This document shows positions 1 to 9,339 of a stretch of 64,000 bases of DNA, in pieces (the stretch's first letter is position 1; each line of letters begins with the position of its first letter). The notes under the pieces are model-generated. The model did no database searches. It was given only the letters and a program-made list of their open reading frames with translations, and had not been told where the DNA came from. Position numbers and translations under genes: made by a program. Source of the stretch: Thermosynechococcaceae cyanobacterium MS004 (GTDB lineage: Bacteria; Cyanobacteriota; Cyanobacteriia; Thermosynechococcales; Thermosynechococcaceae); contig JAKRSB010000001.1 in the NCBI GenBank assembly GCA_022402525.1, positions 1-64,000 on the forward strand, written 5' to 3'.

Positions 1-131
1 TCTACTAAAACCTAATCCCTGTCTACAGTCTGCCGATTTGTGTGCAATGGATAGCGTCTTTGGGAGAGGGGTTTGGGGTGAGGGGCCTCAGGCGCATCAT
101 CGAACTGAACGTTTACATACGAAGAAACACA
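1..131. other. Left-edge intergenic segment, no gene seen
   Basis: No convincing coding region is visible on either strand. A short open frame on the plus strand has a composition unlike its neighbours and runs through the hairpin at 132-162, so it is not called. The segment probably holds the 3' flank of a gene outside the window. Confidence 0.5.
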
Positions 132-162
132 CAAAGAGACCCTCCAACGGAGGGTCTCTTTG
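132..162. terminator. Strong hairpin, likely bidirectional terminator
   Basis: A perfect 14-bp stem (CAAAGAGACCCTCC and its complement) encloses the 3-nt loop AAC. The stem ends in A-rich and T-rich arms, so it can act in both directions. It lies 84 bp beyond the stop of the desaturase on the minus strand and would also end a plus-strand gene entering from the left. Confidence 0.8.
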
Positions 163-245
163 TATTCGGCTGCGTTTGGAGGGAATCTAATCTGGAGGGC
201 TTAGTTCGGTCACAAGGACGAAACAGAAGAACAAAGCACAAGACG

Positions 246-1067
246 CTAGGAGCGACCTTCAACCAAACGAACCTTCTTTGCTAGCCCTAAGGTTTGTAGG
301 ACTGAAATGACCATCCAGGTGCTGTCAATTTCCCACCACTGGAGACCATGACGCGCGGAGTGAGGAAACGCATGGTGGTTATTGTGCCAGCCTTCGCCGT
401 AGGTGAGCAAGGCAACCCACCAGCAGTTCGTGGACTGATCGCCAGATTCGTAGGTGCGGTAGCCAAACTTATGGGTTGCGCTGTTGACAAACCAAGTGCA
501 GTGATACACCAGCACTAGGCGCATAAAGACACCCCATACGACAAAGGACCATCCTCCTAGAAAATACAGCGCGATGCCAAAGGCAATCTGAATGGGTAAA
601 AAATACTTGTCTAGAAAAACATAGAACGGATCTTGGTTAATGTCCTTGGTAAGACGCTCTACTTCATTTTTGGCGGGAGTATCGCGCAGCATCCATTCCA
701 TATGGCTCCACCAAAACCCGCGATGGGAGTTATGCTGGTCTAGCTCTTGGTCAGAATGCATGTGGTGGTTGCGGTGCAGTCCTACCCACTCAATCACGCC
801 GCCCTCACAGGCTAAGGCTCCGCAAAATGCAAAGAAATATTCTAGCCATTTGGGGGCTTGAAAACTGCGGTGGGTCAGCATCCGATGCCAGCCCAGGGTA
901 ATTCCCAGACCTCCCGTCACCCAGTGCAAAAACACCATCAATGCGATCGCAGACCAGCTAAAGTTACCGGGTAGTAAGGCAAACAGAGCGCCGATGTGGA
1001 TCGCAGCCATAAACAAGATGATGGGCCACGCGAGCGGCGGTTTTGTGAAGGTTGTTGCAGCAGTCAT
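246..1067 (-). CDS. desC: Acyl-lipid / acyl-CoA delta-9 desaturase
   Basis: Membrane-bound di-iron desaturase that puts a cis double bond into fatty acyl chains (delta-9 in the DesC family) in thylakoid or plasma membrane. The three histidine boxes are intact in the 273-aa protein: HRMLTH at about residues 61-66, HRNHH at 98-102 and HNNHH at 228-232. Hydrophobic segments lie between them. The ATG at 1067 is preferred because AAAAGG stands about 7 nt upstream; a TTG at 1103 would add 12 residues but has no usable ribosome site. The gene is monocistronic, divergent from the PLP enzyme at 1180, and followed by the 132-162 hairpin. Family assignment is firm; delta-9 specificity is inferred from overall similarity. 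Confidence 0.9.
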   Translation of the reverse strand: MTAATTFTKPPLAWPIILFMAAIHIGALFALLPGNFSWSAIALMVFLHWVTGGLGITLGWHRMLTHRSFQAPKWLEYFFAFCGALACEGGVIEWVGLHRNHHMHSDQELDQHNSHRGFWWSHMEWMLRDTPAKNEVERLTKDINQDPFYVFLDKYFLPIQIAFGIALYFLGGWSFVVWGVFMRLVLVYHCTWFVNSATHKFGYRTYESGDQSTNCWWVALLTYGEGWHNNHHAFPHSARHGLQWWEIDSTWMVISVLQTLGLAKKVRLVEGRS

Positions 1068-1179
1068 CCAAAGACCTTTTAGTAGCGGTACAGATACGGG
1101 CAAGCCTTATCTACGATAGCGTAAGCCCCCTATTCTAGAGTTCCCTAGAGTTGCGCTTAAGGAAAACAAAAGATTTAGT

Positions 1180-2412
1180 ATGCTCAATGCAGGTTTATTC
1201 TTATTCGACGCAGAAAAGGCAGTACAACCCATCTTTTCTTCGATCGACACTCAAGTCAAGCAAAACTTGAGGAAGGTTCTACGGGCTTTTAGCGACCATC
1301 GGGTGGGCTCTCACCACTTTACAAGCGTTTCTGGCTATGGTCATGATGACCTGGGTCGCCAAGTCTTAGATCAGGTGTTTGCCCAAGTGATGGGCGCTGA
1401 GGCGGCAGCGGTGCGCGTCCAGTTTGTGTCCGGCACCCATGCGATCGCCTGTGCGCTATTTGGTATTCTGCGCCCTGGGGATGAGCTGCTGGCGGTGGCG
1501 GGTGCCCCCTACGATACCCTCGAAGAAGTGATTGGGCTGCGGGGCCAAGGGCAAGGCTCGTTGGCGGAGTTTGGTATTCACTATCGTCAGCTTGAGCTAA
1601 CAGCCCAGGGCACCGTGGATTGGCAGACCCTCGCAAGTGCTATTCGGCCCCACACCAGACTGGTTCATATTCAGCGCTCCTGTGGGTATGGCTGGCGACC
1701 GAGCTTAAGCATTGAAGAGATCGAAAAAATTGTGGTGCTGGTCAAGGGTCAAAATCCAGACGTGGTTTGTTTTGTGGACAACTGCTACGGTGAATTTATT
1801 GAGGTCCAGGAGCCGACGCAGGTGGGGGCTGACCTCATGGCAGGTTCGTTGATTAAAAATCCGGGCGGGACGATCGCTACGGCGGGCGGCTATGTGGCGG
1901 GACGGGCAGATTTGGTAGAAGCGGCCTGTTGTCGGTTAACCAGCCCCGGCATTGGCAGTCATGGGGGTGCAACCTTTGAGCAGCATCGGCTCTTATTTCA
2001 GGGCTTATTTTTGGCCCCCCAGATGGTGGGAGAGGCCATGAAGGGGAATCACCTCACGGCGCATGTGTTTCAGCAGTTGGGCTACCCGGTGAACCCATTG
2101 CCGGAGGCTCCACGTCGGGATGTGATTCAGGCAATTCAGCTTGGCTCTCCAGAAAAACTCAAGGCGTTTTGCCGTGCGATTCAGCAAAATTCGCCCGTGG
2201 GTGCCTACCTCGATCCCATTCCAGCAGAAATGTACGGCTATGAGAGTGAGCTGGTGATGGCGGGGGGCACCTTTATTGACGGCAGTACCTCAGAATTTTC
2301 TGCCGATGGCCCCCTCAGGGAGCCCTATGTTGTGTTCTGTCAGGGGGGCACCCACTGGACCCATGTGGCGATCGCGCTGGAAGATGCGATCCGTGCCGTT
2401 GGCGCTGCTTAG
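1180..2412 (+). CDS. Methionine gamma-lyase / aluminium-resistance family PLP enzyme
   Basis: A 410-aa fold-type I PLP enzyme of the family annotated as methionine gamma-lyase-like or cystathionine beta-lyase-like 'aluminium resistance' proteins. The expected Schiff-base lysine is K226 in the stretch SLIKNPGG, and D200-N201 lie where the cofactor-ring aspartate is expected. The N-terminal stretch with SGYGHDDLGR is typical of the family. The ATG at 1180 is preceded by an AAGGAAAAC stretch. The true substrate is not known for the cyanobacterial branch, so only a C-S lyase-like activity is suggested. It is divergent from desC with a 112-bp shared promoter region. Confidence 0.85.
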   Translation: MLNAGLFLFDAEKAVQPIFSSIDTQVKQNLRKVLRAFSDHRVGSHHFTSVSGYGHDDLGRQVLDQVFAQVMGAEAAAVRVQFVSGTHAIACALFGILRPGDELLAVAGAPYDTLEEVIGLRGQGQGSLAEFGIHYRQLELTAQGTVDWQTLASAIRPHTRLVHIQRSCGYGWRPSLSIEEIEKIVVLVKGQNPDVVCFVDNCYGEFIEVQEPTQVGADLMAGSLIKNPGGTIATAGGYVAGRADLVEAACCRLTSPGIGSHGGATFEQHRLLFQGLFLAPQMVGEAMKGNHLTAHVFQQLGYPVNPLPEAPRRDVIQAIQLGSPEKLKAFCRAIQQNSPVGAYLDPIPAEMYGYESELVMAGGTFIDGSTSEFSADGPLREPYVVFCQGGTHWTHVAIALEDAIRAVGAA

Positions 2413-3077
2413 GGGACTGGAAGCATTCTGAGCAAGCGATGGGCAGGCTTAGAACCCGGAATTGTAGTGATGACTTAATGATGACTGTTGTATTGAGATG
2501 CGTGTATTAAGACGCGTGTATTAAGGCGCGAGGGGCGATCGTAGCCTGAGCCATGCCGAAACATTCCGTTAATCGATGGAGCACCAGGAGCGATCGCCCT
2601 TTGCCTCACTCTGAATTGAGTGTTGCCCCTAGGGCTTAATGCTTCAGCGTTTTCAGCTAACGAAGCCAGAACGGTGGGGTATATGTATTCCTGTCAGCGA
2701 AAAAGATTCTTAGGAAGAATAGGCTATTCGACAAAAAAGATGGGCAATATAGCTTTACAGGAAGCTTTTCCAAGATTTTTACTCGCCCAGAACCCTCTCT
2801 TTTGAGGTCATCATCGAGGGAATTTAGTCGGGATAGTCTTGGGTGGTAAACCCTCTTAACAAAGGGCTGAGCCTTAACGATTCTTTGCTGCGCCACGTCT
2901 CGGTGCGCGGAGAGACTCTTGTGCGGAGAAGGCTTTTGCTGTGTGGTACGTCGAAGATTTTTTGTCTCAAAAAAAGCTTTTTTTATCTTGATAGCTCACA
3001 GTATCTTCTTCAACCGTTGCTGTCTCGATAAAACTACCACAAACCCTTAGCAAGCTAAAGTACATCATTTTTTTGAG
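2413..3077. other. 665-bp intergenic region with short repeats and palindromes
   Basis: No convincing gene is present; a 79-codon frame on the minus strand (2657-2896) lacks recognisable features. The segment holds a short tandem repeat around 2495-2530 (units containing GTGTATTAAG), a HIP1-type site near 2591, a small hairpin at 2706-2720 and a perfect 16-bp palindrome of seven A, GC, seven T at 2969-2984. It probably carries the promoter of the gene at 3078. Confidence 0.5.
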
Positions 3078-4007
3078 ATGGGGGATCAATTGATAGAAAC
3101 CATGAACCTAAAGCGACGTTCGTCACCTAGAACGAAACAGCAGCCACCTTCCGCCCCTAAAGGGTCTCAACCCTCAGCTTCTTCTTTGGGTTCTGGTCAG
3201 CCCCTAAGCGTTGATGTTGGCCTTAAATCGTCTGAGCAAGCACCTAATGTTGAAGCATCTGATGTTGAAGCATTTAATGTTGAAGCGTCTGAAAGAGCAG
3301 CAGAGCGCGCGGAAGCCTTTGGCGAAGTGCGGCAAATTCAGGGAGAAGCAGTAGACTGGCAGCGCTGGGATAACTTGGTGCAACAAATTGAAGGACAACC
3401 CCAGGCAGAACAGCTAAAGCAGTTTCTAAATTGGGCAGAAACTCAGGCGGCAAGCCTGGATATTGAGGCTGATTCAGCCCTGTCCGAAGGGGAATTATTT
3501 CGCAAGGTTGCGGCATTGGCCTCCCAACTGCTGATTGCTATGAATCGCCTGACGGCTCAGGCTCAGCAGCAGGCTCAGCAGCAACAGGCGCTAAACGAAA
3601 CGCTGGTGCAGGTGCTTCAAACAGTGACCAGCGGCGCACCCTTGGCTAGAATGGCCGCAACGACTCGGCGCAGTGCATCAGGCGTCAAGGGTAACTTTAC
3701 TGAATTTGACAGCAAGGAGCTGAAGAAGAGCCACGCCAAGGGCAGTGCGGATGAAAAGCTAAACCGTGCCTTTAATGCGATCGTTTCTCACAACGATGCA
3801 GGCGATCGCAGCAATGCCGAGAAATGGGCGATTAACCAAAATGCCCTGGCTGAGCTGACGGGCTGTAATCGGCCTGCCATTAAGCAGTTCCTTAAAGAGC
3901 ACGGTGCTGAAATTGAAGCCCATCATCAAATACACCAGATTTTGCCCCGCCATAACTACTCCCACGGTAAAAATGGGATCAAGATTACCGATGTTATTCG
4001 CTGGTAA
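3078..4007 (+). CDS. Hypothetical protein with Gln-rich coil and conserved basic C-terminal domain
   Basis: 309 aa, function not recognised. Residues 1-75 are low-complexity and basic or Ser/Pro-rich, and contain a 15-nt, 5-residue tandem repeat (VEASD, VEAFN, VEASE, nt 3246-3293). The middle region is helical and Gln/Ala-rich (QAQQQAQQQQAL). The last ~90 residues are much better ordered: a helical stretch with ALAELTGCNRPAIKQFL, which looks like a helix-turn-helix, then a His/Asn-rich tail (HHQIHQI, RHNYSHGK) ending in ITDVIRW. A DNA-binding role is inference. An alternative ATG lies at 3102. The stop codon sits in a weak 12-nt repeat (GGGTAAGG). Confidence 0.75.
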   Translation: MGDQLIETMNLKRRSSPRTKQQPPSAPKGSQPSASSLGSGQPLSVDVGLKSSEQAPNVEASDVEAFNVEASERAAERAEAFGEVRQIQGEAVDWQRWDNLVQQIEGQPQAEQLKQFLNWAETQAASLDIEADSALSEGELFRKVAALASQLLIAMNRLTAQAQQQAQQQQALNETLVQVLQTVTSGAPLARMAATTRRSASGVKGNFTEFDSKELKKSHAKGSADEKLNRAFNAIVSHNDAGDRSNAEKWAINQNALAELTGCNRPAIKQFLKEHGAEIEAHHQIHQILPRHNYSHGKNGIKITDVIRW

Positions 4008-4119
4008 GGCGTTGGGTAAGGTGCTGGCAGGGTAAAACAAAACCTTGAGGGGGCAGACCCTACTTTGTTAAGAATGCGGTATCATTGTTTACATAAGTTA
4101 ACAAATCGTCTTCTATATC

Positions 4120-4215
4120 ATGTGGGAATCCTTTGCTACCCAGGTTCTGAGTTTTTGGGTTGTGGCCTGCGCCTTGGGCTGCTATTTATCCTTGGCGGAT
4201 CAAAATGAAGTTTAG
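4120..4215 (+). CDS. Possible 31-aa single-span membrane protein
   Basis: A short frame encodes 31 residues beginning MWESFATQV, with a hydrophobic core (about residues 9-26, rich in V, A, C, L, Y) and a polar tail ending DQNEV. This size and plan resemble the small subunits of photosystems, cytochrome b6f or NDH-1, but I do not recognise it as a known one. Just upstream, 4088-4105 reads TTTACATAAGTTAACAAA, two imperfect TTACA-like repeats reminiscent of the RpaB (HLR1) box of photosynthesis genes. No clear Shine-Dalgarno is seen. Coding status is uncertain. Confidence 0.35.
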   Translation: MWESFATQVLSFWVVACALGCYLSLADQNEV

Positions 4216-4356
4216 GTAAAGTGCCCAGTCAATGTGAAGGCTGGGCTGGTGCTTCAGGTGATTTTTGAGTTGGGCTAACGTTGGCTGTAATGACGTTGGC
4301 TTTTGAATTGACTTTAGGAACTATCTCGTCCAGGGTGGATAAAGACTCCTGTATGA

Positions 4357-5763
4357 ATGGCCGAGCGTTTTTCCTCGATGTATAGCGTTGATTCAGCTTT
4401 GGCTAAGGTTCTTCAGCAGCGGCGGCAAAAGCTAGGGGCTTTGATTGAAAGTCCGGTGCTTTTATGGTCCGGTAGGGCACCGTCCAAAAATTTTTTAGCG
4501 AATCAATACTCGTTTCGAGCCAGCAGCCACTTTTTGTATTTTGCGGGTTTGCCTATTCAGGGTGCAGCCATTTGTCTTCATCAGGGGCAGGTGACGCTAT
4601 TGATGGAGGATGTGCCTGACTCAGATGCGCTTTGGCATGGCGTTTCTCCTACGCGACAGCAGATTGCGGAGCAGATTGGCGCGATCGCACACTACCCTCT
4701 CTCTCACTTTCCCGACTATCGGGCAGCTGCGACGATTCCAGTGCAGGATTTATGGACGAGATCGCAGCAGAGTCAGGTTCTGGGGCGCAGCTGGCAAGAC
4801 GCGACAGATCTCCAGGGCATCGATCGAGATCTTGCGGAGGCGCTCGTTCAGTTGCGGCTGGTGCAGGATGAATCGGCGATCGCGGCAATCCAGGAGGCTG
4901 CAACGGTGACAGTACGGGCTCATCTGGCGGGGATACACCAGACACACTCTGCCCATACTGAAGCCCAGGTGCGCGCTGCGATGGAGTCAGTCCTCTTGGC
5001 AGAAAACATGACCACTGCCTACACCAGCATTGTGACGGTGCAGGGCGAAGTGCTGCACAATCTCTACTCCCACCGCAAGCTTCAGCCTGGAGATTTACTT
5101 TTGGCGGATGTGGGTGCTGAGCATCCGCTAGGTTGGGCGGCAGATGTGACGCGCACTTGGCCTGTTTCTGGTCAGTGGTCGGCCACGCAGCGAGCCATTT
5201 ATGACGTGGTGCTAGCGGCTCATGATGCCTGCATTGCGGCGATCGCCCCCGGTGTTGAATATGCAGCGGTTCATCTCACTGCGGCGAGGGTGATTGCAGC
5301 AGGGCTAGTCGATCTAGGCATCTTGAAGGGCGACCCTACGACGCTGGTGGAGCGCGGGGTTCACGCCCTATTTTTTCCCCACGGCGTGGGGCACCTATTG
5401 GGGCTAGATGTCCACGATATGGAAGACTTAGGAGACTTGGCGGGCTATGCTCCAGGCCGTACTCGAAGCGATCGCTGTGGAATGCAGTATCTTCGCCTTC
5501 ATCGGCCGCTTCAGGTTGGGATGGTCGTTACCATTGAGCCTGGGTTTTATCAGGTGCCTGCTATTTTAGGAGCCGCTCGTCAGCAGGCCGCGCTTGAAGA
5601 CTGCGTGAATTGGGAGCGTCTAGCAACGTTTGAGGATGTGCGCGGTATTCGGATTGAAGATGATGTGTGGGTTACGCCAAAGGGGCCTCAAGTTTTGACT
5701 GCGGCCCTACCAACTCAGGCGGATGAGATTGTGCAGCTCATGCATTCCAGTCCGGTAGGGTGA
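4357..5763 (+). CDS. Aminopeptidase P family Xaa-Pro peptidase
   Basis: A 468-aa M24 metallopeptidase that removes an N-terminal residue preceding proline. An N-terminal creatinase/AMP_N-like domain (about residues 12-150) precedes the pita-bread catalytic domain. All five metal ligands are visible: D251, D263 (ADVTRTWP), H346 (PHGVGHLLG), E394 (TIEPGFY) and E434 (GIRIEDD). Length fits AMP-P. The ATG at 4357 has only a distant AGGGTGG upstream; an ATG at 4378 is an alternative. It is probably cytosolic, since no signal peptide is seen. Confidence 0.9.
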   Translation: MAERFSSMYSVDSALAKVLQQRRQKLGALIESPVLLWSGRAPSKNFLANQYSFRASSHFLYFAGLPIQGAAICLHQGQVTLLMEDVPDSDALWHGVSPTRQQIAEQIGAIAHYPLSHFPDYRAAATIPVQDLWTRSQQSQVLGRSWQDATDLQGIDRDLAEALVQLRLVQDESAIAAIQEAATVTVRAHLAGIHQTHSAHTEAQVRAAMESVLLAENMTTAYTSIVTVQGEVLHNLYSHRKLQPGDLLLADVGAEHPLGWAADVTRTWPVSGQWSATQRAIYDVVLAAHDACIAAIAPGVEYAAVHLTAARVIAAGLVDLGILKGDPTTLVERGVHALFFPHGVGHLLGLDVHDMEDLGDLAGYAPGRTRSDRCGMQYLRLHRPLQVGMVVTIEPGFYQVPAILGAARQQAALEDCVNWERLATFEDVRGIRIEDDVWVTPKGPQVLTAALPTQADEIVQLMHSSPVG

Positions 5764-5939
5764 GGGTTTGTAAAGATTGAGGGGATGGCGTGTGGGATGG
5801 GCCTGTGGGATGGGTGTTGGGATGGATGTTAGCGATCGCTAAGGAAATCAAACGGATCTGAATCAACCCAAACTGGCAATCCAAACTGGCAAACGGGCAA
5901 AAGTTCGGGCACAATGCGAAGGCAGGTGCAGGAGGCAAC

Positions 5940-6695
5940 ATGAACCAAAAAGCAAGCATTCGCTGGGCAGCAATGTTGCCGGAGTGGATTGAGACATTTG
6001 CCTTAGGACTATGGGGCGCGCTGTTTTTGTACTACTGGCGCAACGGTAGGTTAGGGTTGCTCATTCACCCTAACTACTTTGCGCTAACCATTACGGCGGG
6101 CTTTGTACTGCTGATCATTGCCTTTTTTAGTTTGATCAAAATTGCGCGACAAAAAGGCAGCCGTGAAGCGCACCAAACGCTCTTGCCGCCCGGACTTATG
6201 AGCATTGTCCTGCTTGCTGCAGCGGTGGTGGGCCTTGTGGTTACGCCCAGACCTTTTGCGAGTCAAACTGCCATTCAGCGCGGCCTCCAGGATGCCAATA
6301 TCGTGACACGGGTACGGCCTCAAGCCTTTCGGGTAGGACAGGCACCGGAAACGAAAACCTTGATTGACTGGATTCGTACGCTGGATGTATACCCAGAACC
6401 CGATGCCTACACCGGACAGCCAGTGTCCACGGATGGATTTGTGGTGTACACCGACAACCTCCCCGATAACTATTTCACCCTGACCCGCTTTGTGATTACC
6501 TGCTGTGCCGCAGATGTCTATCCTGTGGGGCTACCCGTCAAGCTCACCCAAAGCCGCAAGAGTGTACCTAGCGATCGCTGGTTTACGGTCAAGGGCAAAA
6601 TGATCACTGAAACCCTTAACGGCAAGCGCCAGGTGGTTATTCAGGCGAACGCAATGGTGCCTATCCCTGAACCGAATAAGCCTTATGCCTATTAA
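5940..6695 (+). CDS. TIGR03943-type membrane protein (putative permease subunit)
   Basis: A 251-aa protein with hydrophobic segments at about residues 17-35, 40-62 and 80-100 and an extracytoplasmic C-terminal half containing the conserved FVITCCAADVYPVGLPV block with paired cysteines. This architecture matches the TIGR03943/DUF1980 family, which normally accompanies a DUF318 permease (YcgQ/YcgR pair). No such permease lies next to it here, so the partner is elsewhere or lost. A strong GGAGG sits 8 nt before the ATG. The gene converges on the CNNM transporter. Confidence 0.8.
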   Translation: MNQKASIRWAAMLPEWIETFALGLWGALFLYYWRNGRLGLLIHPNYFALTITAGFVLLIIAFFSLIKIARQKGSREAHQTLLPPGLMSIVLLAAAVVGLVVTPRPFASQTAIQRGLQDANIVTRVRPQAFRVGQAPETKTLIDWIRTLDVYPEPDAYTGQPVSTDGFVVYTDNLPDNYFTLTRFVITCCAADVYPVGLPVKLTQSRKSVPSDRWFTVKGKMITETLNGKRQVVIQANAMVPIPEPNKPYAY

Positions 6696-6713
6696 GACCC
6701 GAAACCATAGGGT

Positions 6714-8228
6714 TTATTCCGCCAGAGGCTGCTTGCTTGGGGTAGCCGATTCAAATACTCCCCCTGCAATCTCGCTCACCTCTCCAGGGCTTGCTTCTCC
6801 AGGATTTGCTTCTCCAGGGCTTACTTCTCCAGAACCTACTTCCTCAGAACCTACTTCCCCAGGACTAAGGCGCTGAATGAGAATTTTATCCAGCCGTGGC
6901 CCTTCCATTGAAAGCACCTGCATTTCTAAATCTTCGTAGAAAAGCTGCTCTCCTGGGTCTGGAATCTTCTGAAGATGAAACATCAAAAAACCGCCCAAGG
7001 TTTGATAGTCATCCTGTAGAGGAAGGTCTAGCCCAATTTGTTCGTTAATCAGCTCTAGGTCGGTCTGGGCCTGCACAATGAAGGTGTGGTTGTCCTGCTC
7101 CACAATTTGCAGATCCTGGGGGGATGATGCTTCATCGTCAATCCCAATGATGGCCTTGATCAGATCCTGGAGGGTCACGAGGCCAGCCGTTCCGTCAAAT
7201 TCACTCTCGCGCACCATGATGACGCCCAACTGGTACTTTTGCATGGTTTGCAGTACCTCCTGGATGGGCGTTCCCTCTGGCACAAACCAGGCCGTTTGCA
7301 CCCAGGGCTGGATGGGGCTATCAAAGTCGAGGGAGACAAAGGGTAGCTCTCTCAGGACATCCTTGTAGTAAAGAACACCGCGAATTTGGTCTAGGGACTC
7401 GTCCATTACGGGGTAGTAGCTGTGCCCTGTCCGTGAGACTTCTTCTAAGAACTCGCGGACTGTGGACTGCGCTTCGATCGCCTGGATGCTGGTGCGGGGA
7501 ATCATGACGTCTTCGACTAGGGTGTCGCCGGACTCGAAGACATTTTTTAAAAGTTCGCGCTCGTCTTCTTCGAGGTCGCCGCTGCCCGAAGAGGATTCAA
7601 TGATCAGCTGAAGCTCTTTGGAGGTCACGGATTCAAAAAAAGCAGCAGAGCCTGCGGGTAAGCGGATCAGCCTCAACAGGAGACGGGTGGACTGATTTAA
7701 AACCCAAGCGAAGGGGGTGAAGAGTCGCGAAATGGTAAAGCTAATGGGGCCTAAAGACCGCGCGATCGCTTCAGAATAGTTCATGGCCAGAGTCTTGGGC
7801 AATAGCTCCCCCAGCACAATCTGGAGGTAGGCGATCGCAATGAACGCGATGGGAATGGAGAGAGAATGGGCCATCCAGTAGCCCAGCTCACTTGTCTCGC
7901 TGCTGGCTCCATTGGCCGCGCTATTAACCTGCTGAAACCAGCTAAACAAAATTCTGGCGATCGCCCTTTCCCCCATCCAGCCCAGAGCCAGACTTGAGAG
8001 CGTAATGCCAATTTGCGTCGTGGAGAGCAGTCGTTCAATATCGCGCTGGAGCTTCTGAACTGCCTTGGCCTGGGGGTCGCCCTCCTGCACCAACTGCTGA
8101 ATCCGCGTGCGCCGCACCGAAACCACTGCAAACTCGGCTGCCACAAAAAATGAATTGACGGCAATCAGCAAAAAAATAACAAAAAGACTTGAGAATACCT
8201 CAGTCAGAGGTAAGACCACCGAGATCAC
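6714..8228 (-). CDS. CNNM/CorC-HlyC family transporter with CBS pair
   Basis: 504 aa with the usual order: a CNNM (DUF21) transmembrane domain (about residues 1-200, four hydrophobic segments), a linker, a CBS pair (about 215-345, VEDVMIPRTSI and YQLGVIMVRESEF regions) and a CorC/HlyC FAD-like domain (about 365-450). Members act in Mg2+ or divalent-cation transport. The start is GTG at 8228, since no in-frame ATG precedes the first membrane segment; the ribosome site is weak. The C-terminal tail (about residues 454-485) is a six-copy five-residue repeat (SPGEV, GSEEV, GSGEV, SPGEA, NPGEA, SPGEV) encoded by a 15-nt tandem repeat at about 6777-6866. The tail is probably unstructured. Confidence 0.88.
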   Translation of the reverse strand: MISVVLPLTEVFSSLFVIFLLIAVNSFFVAAEFAVVSVRRTRIQQLVQEGDPQAKAVQKLQRDIERLLSTTQIGITLSSLALGWMGERAIARILFSWFQQVNSAANGASSETSELGYWMAHSLSIPIAFIAIAYLQIVLGELLPKTLAMNYSEAIARSLGPISFTISRLFTPFAWVLNQSTRLLLRLIRLPAGSAAFFESVTSKELQLIIESSSGSGDLEEDERELLKNVFESGDTLVEDVMIPRTSIQAIEAQSTVREFLEEVSRTGHSYYPVMDESLDQIRGVLYYKDVLRELPFVSLDFDSPIQPWVQTAWFVPEGTPIQEVLQTMQKYQLGVIMVRESEFDGTAGLVTLQDLIKAIIGIDDEASSPQDLQIVEQDNHTFIVQAQTDLELINEQIGLDLPLQDDYQTLGGFLMFHLQKIPDPGEQLFYEDLEMQVLSMEGPRLDKILIQRLSPGEVGSEEVGSGEVSPGEANPGEASPGEVSEIAGGVFESATPSKQPLAE

Positions 8229-8468
8229 CCTAAATGGTACGCCTGAAGCATCTGCTGAGCGATCGCAGAGCTGACCCTGATAATAGCCTAATCACCGTTG
8301 AGCCGGGGTAGTGCCTGGTGCACATCTTGCAGAATACTTATCGAATTCTCATAGAACCCTTAAAGCATACAAGGCGCAAAATCAAGGCGCAAAATACAGA
8401 ATACAGATTAAAAATCTGAATCGTCAAACGCGATCGCCAGTCTGGGCACCCATGACCTGACTCCCAGG

Positions 8469-9272
8469 CTATTGCTTGATCAAAATCTTGGGAATCTTCA
8501 GCTCAATTTTTTGATCTGGATAGTCTGCCAGTGAAAGGGAAAGCCACTTAACGCTGTCCGCAGAAGCCCCAAACACCTTAATGACCCCGCTAAAGGATTC
8601 GCTCTTTGGCGCAAACTTAGTGGGCAACCCTCGGACTTCGGTGGATAAAAACAAAGACTGATTGTCAGAAACATCTAAAAAGTCGTAGAGAAACTGGACT
8701 TCCTTCGCGCCCCCATTCTGCATCGTCACTTCTAGCGTTAGCCCGTCGGAGTCGGCGGATAAGGAGCGAACCTCTAGTCGCATCCCCTGAGACTGCACGG
8801 AAATGGGCAAAGAAGTTTGGGTGACAGGACTCGGCGATGCGCTGGGCTTTGCGGGGTCTTTCTGATTGGCGTCCTTGGCCTCTTGGGCAGGCTTCTTGGG
8901 CTCATCTGGCTTAGAAATATTTTTGGTTTCTCGCTCAACCTTGGCTAAGATTTCGCTCTCTTTCAGTAAAAAATTGCCCTGGCGAGGAAACTGCTGCTGG
9001 GGTGCAGCACCCCCAGCAAAGGGGTTCATGTCTGGCTGAGTCACGCCCTTTAAGGATTCATGACCAAATAAAAAGCCTAGAACTGCACTCAGTATTCCTA
9101 AGCCCAGCACTCCAATTAAAAGCCCTAGGGTAAGCTGTACTGAGCGGTCAATCTGTATTTGGCCGATGGAGGTCGAAGCCTTTTTAAGAAGCTGATCTAC
9201 TTTCACAACCCGTATCCTATGTCTTTTCCTGACAGCAAGCGCGTCTTTCAAGCGCATCTTTACTGAGCGCAT
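8469..9272 (-). CDS. Membrane-anchored hypothetical protein
   Basis: 267 aa, family not recognised. A basic N-terminus (about residues 1-45) is followed by one hydrophobic segment (about 48-68), then a Pro/Lys/Ala-rich linker with KPSASPSP, and a C-terminal domain (about 150-265) of alternating beta-like pattern with LRLEVRSLS-type strands. The plan suggests a single-pass protein with an extracytoplasmic beta-sandwich. It lies 240 bp upstream of the CNNM gene on the same strand. ATG at 9272 is used; a second ATG at 9257 is possible. Confidence 0.7.
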   Translation of the reverse strand: MRSVKMRLKDALAVRKRHRIRVVKVDQLLKKASTSIGQIQIDRSVQLTLGLLIGVLGLGILSAVLGFLFGHESLKGVTQPDMNPFAGGAAPQQQFPRQGNFLLKESEILAKVERETKNISKPDEPKKPAQEAKDANQKDPAKPSASPSPVTQTSLPISVQSQGMRLEVRSLSADSDGLTLEVTMQNGGAKEVQFLYDFLDVSDNQSLFLSTEVRGLPTKFAPKSESFSGVIKVFGASADSVKWLSLSLADYPDQKIELKIPKILIKQ

Positions 9273-9339
9273 TTTGCTTGGGGCTTATTGCTCGCAGGCT
9301 AGATTTGGACTATACCAGATATGATAGTCATTGACCTAG

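Noticed and set aside
42-284. 80-codon plus-strand frame at the left edge
   Set aside because: It runs through a perfect terminator hairpin and into the 3' end of desC, and its residues show no protein-like pattern.
1319-1636. 105-codon minus-strand frame inside the PLP enzyme gene
   Set aside because: It is the antisense shadow of a strongly conserved gene; Arg/Pro/His-rich composition.
2657-2896. 79-codon minus-strand frame in the 665-bp gap
   Set aside because: No ribosome site, no recognisable motif, hydrophobic and charged residues scattered; left as intergenic.
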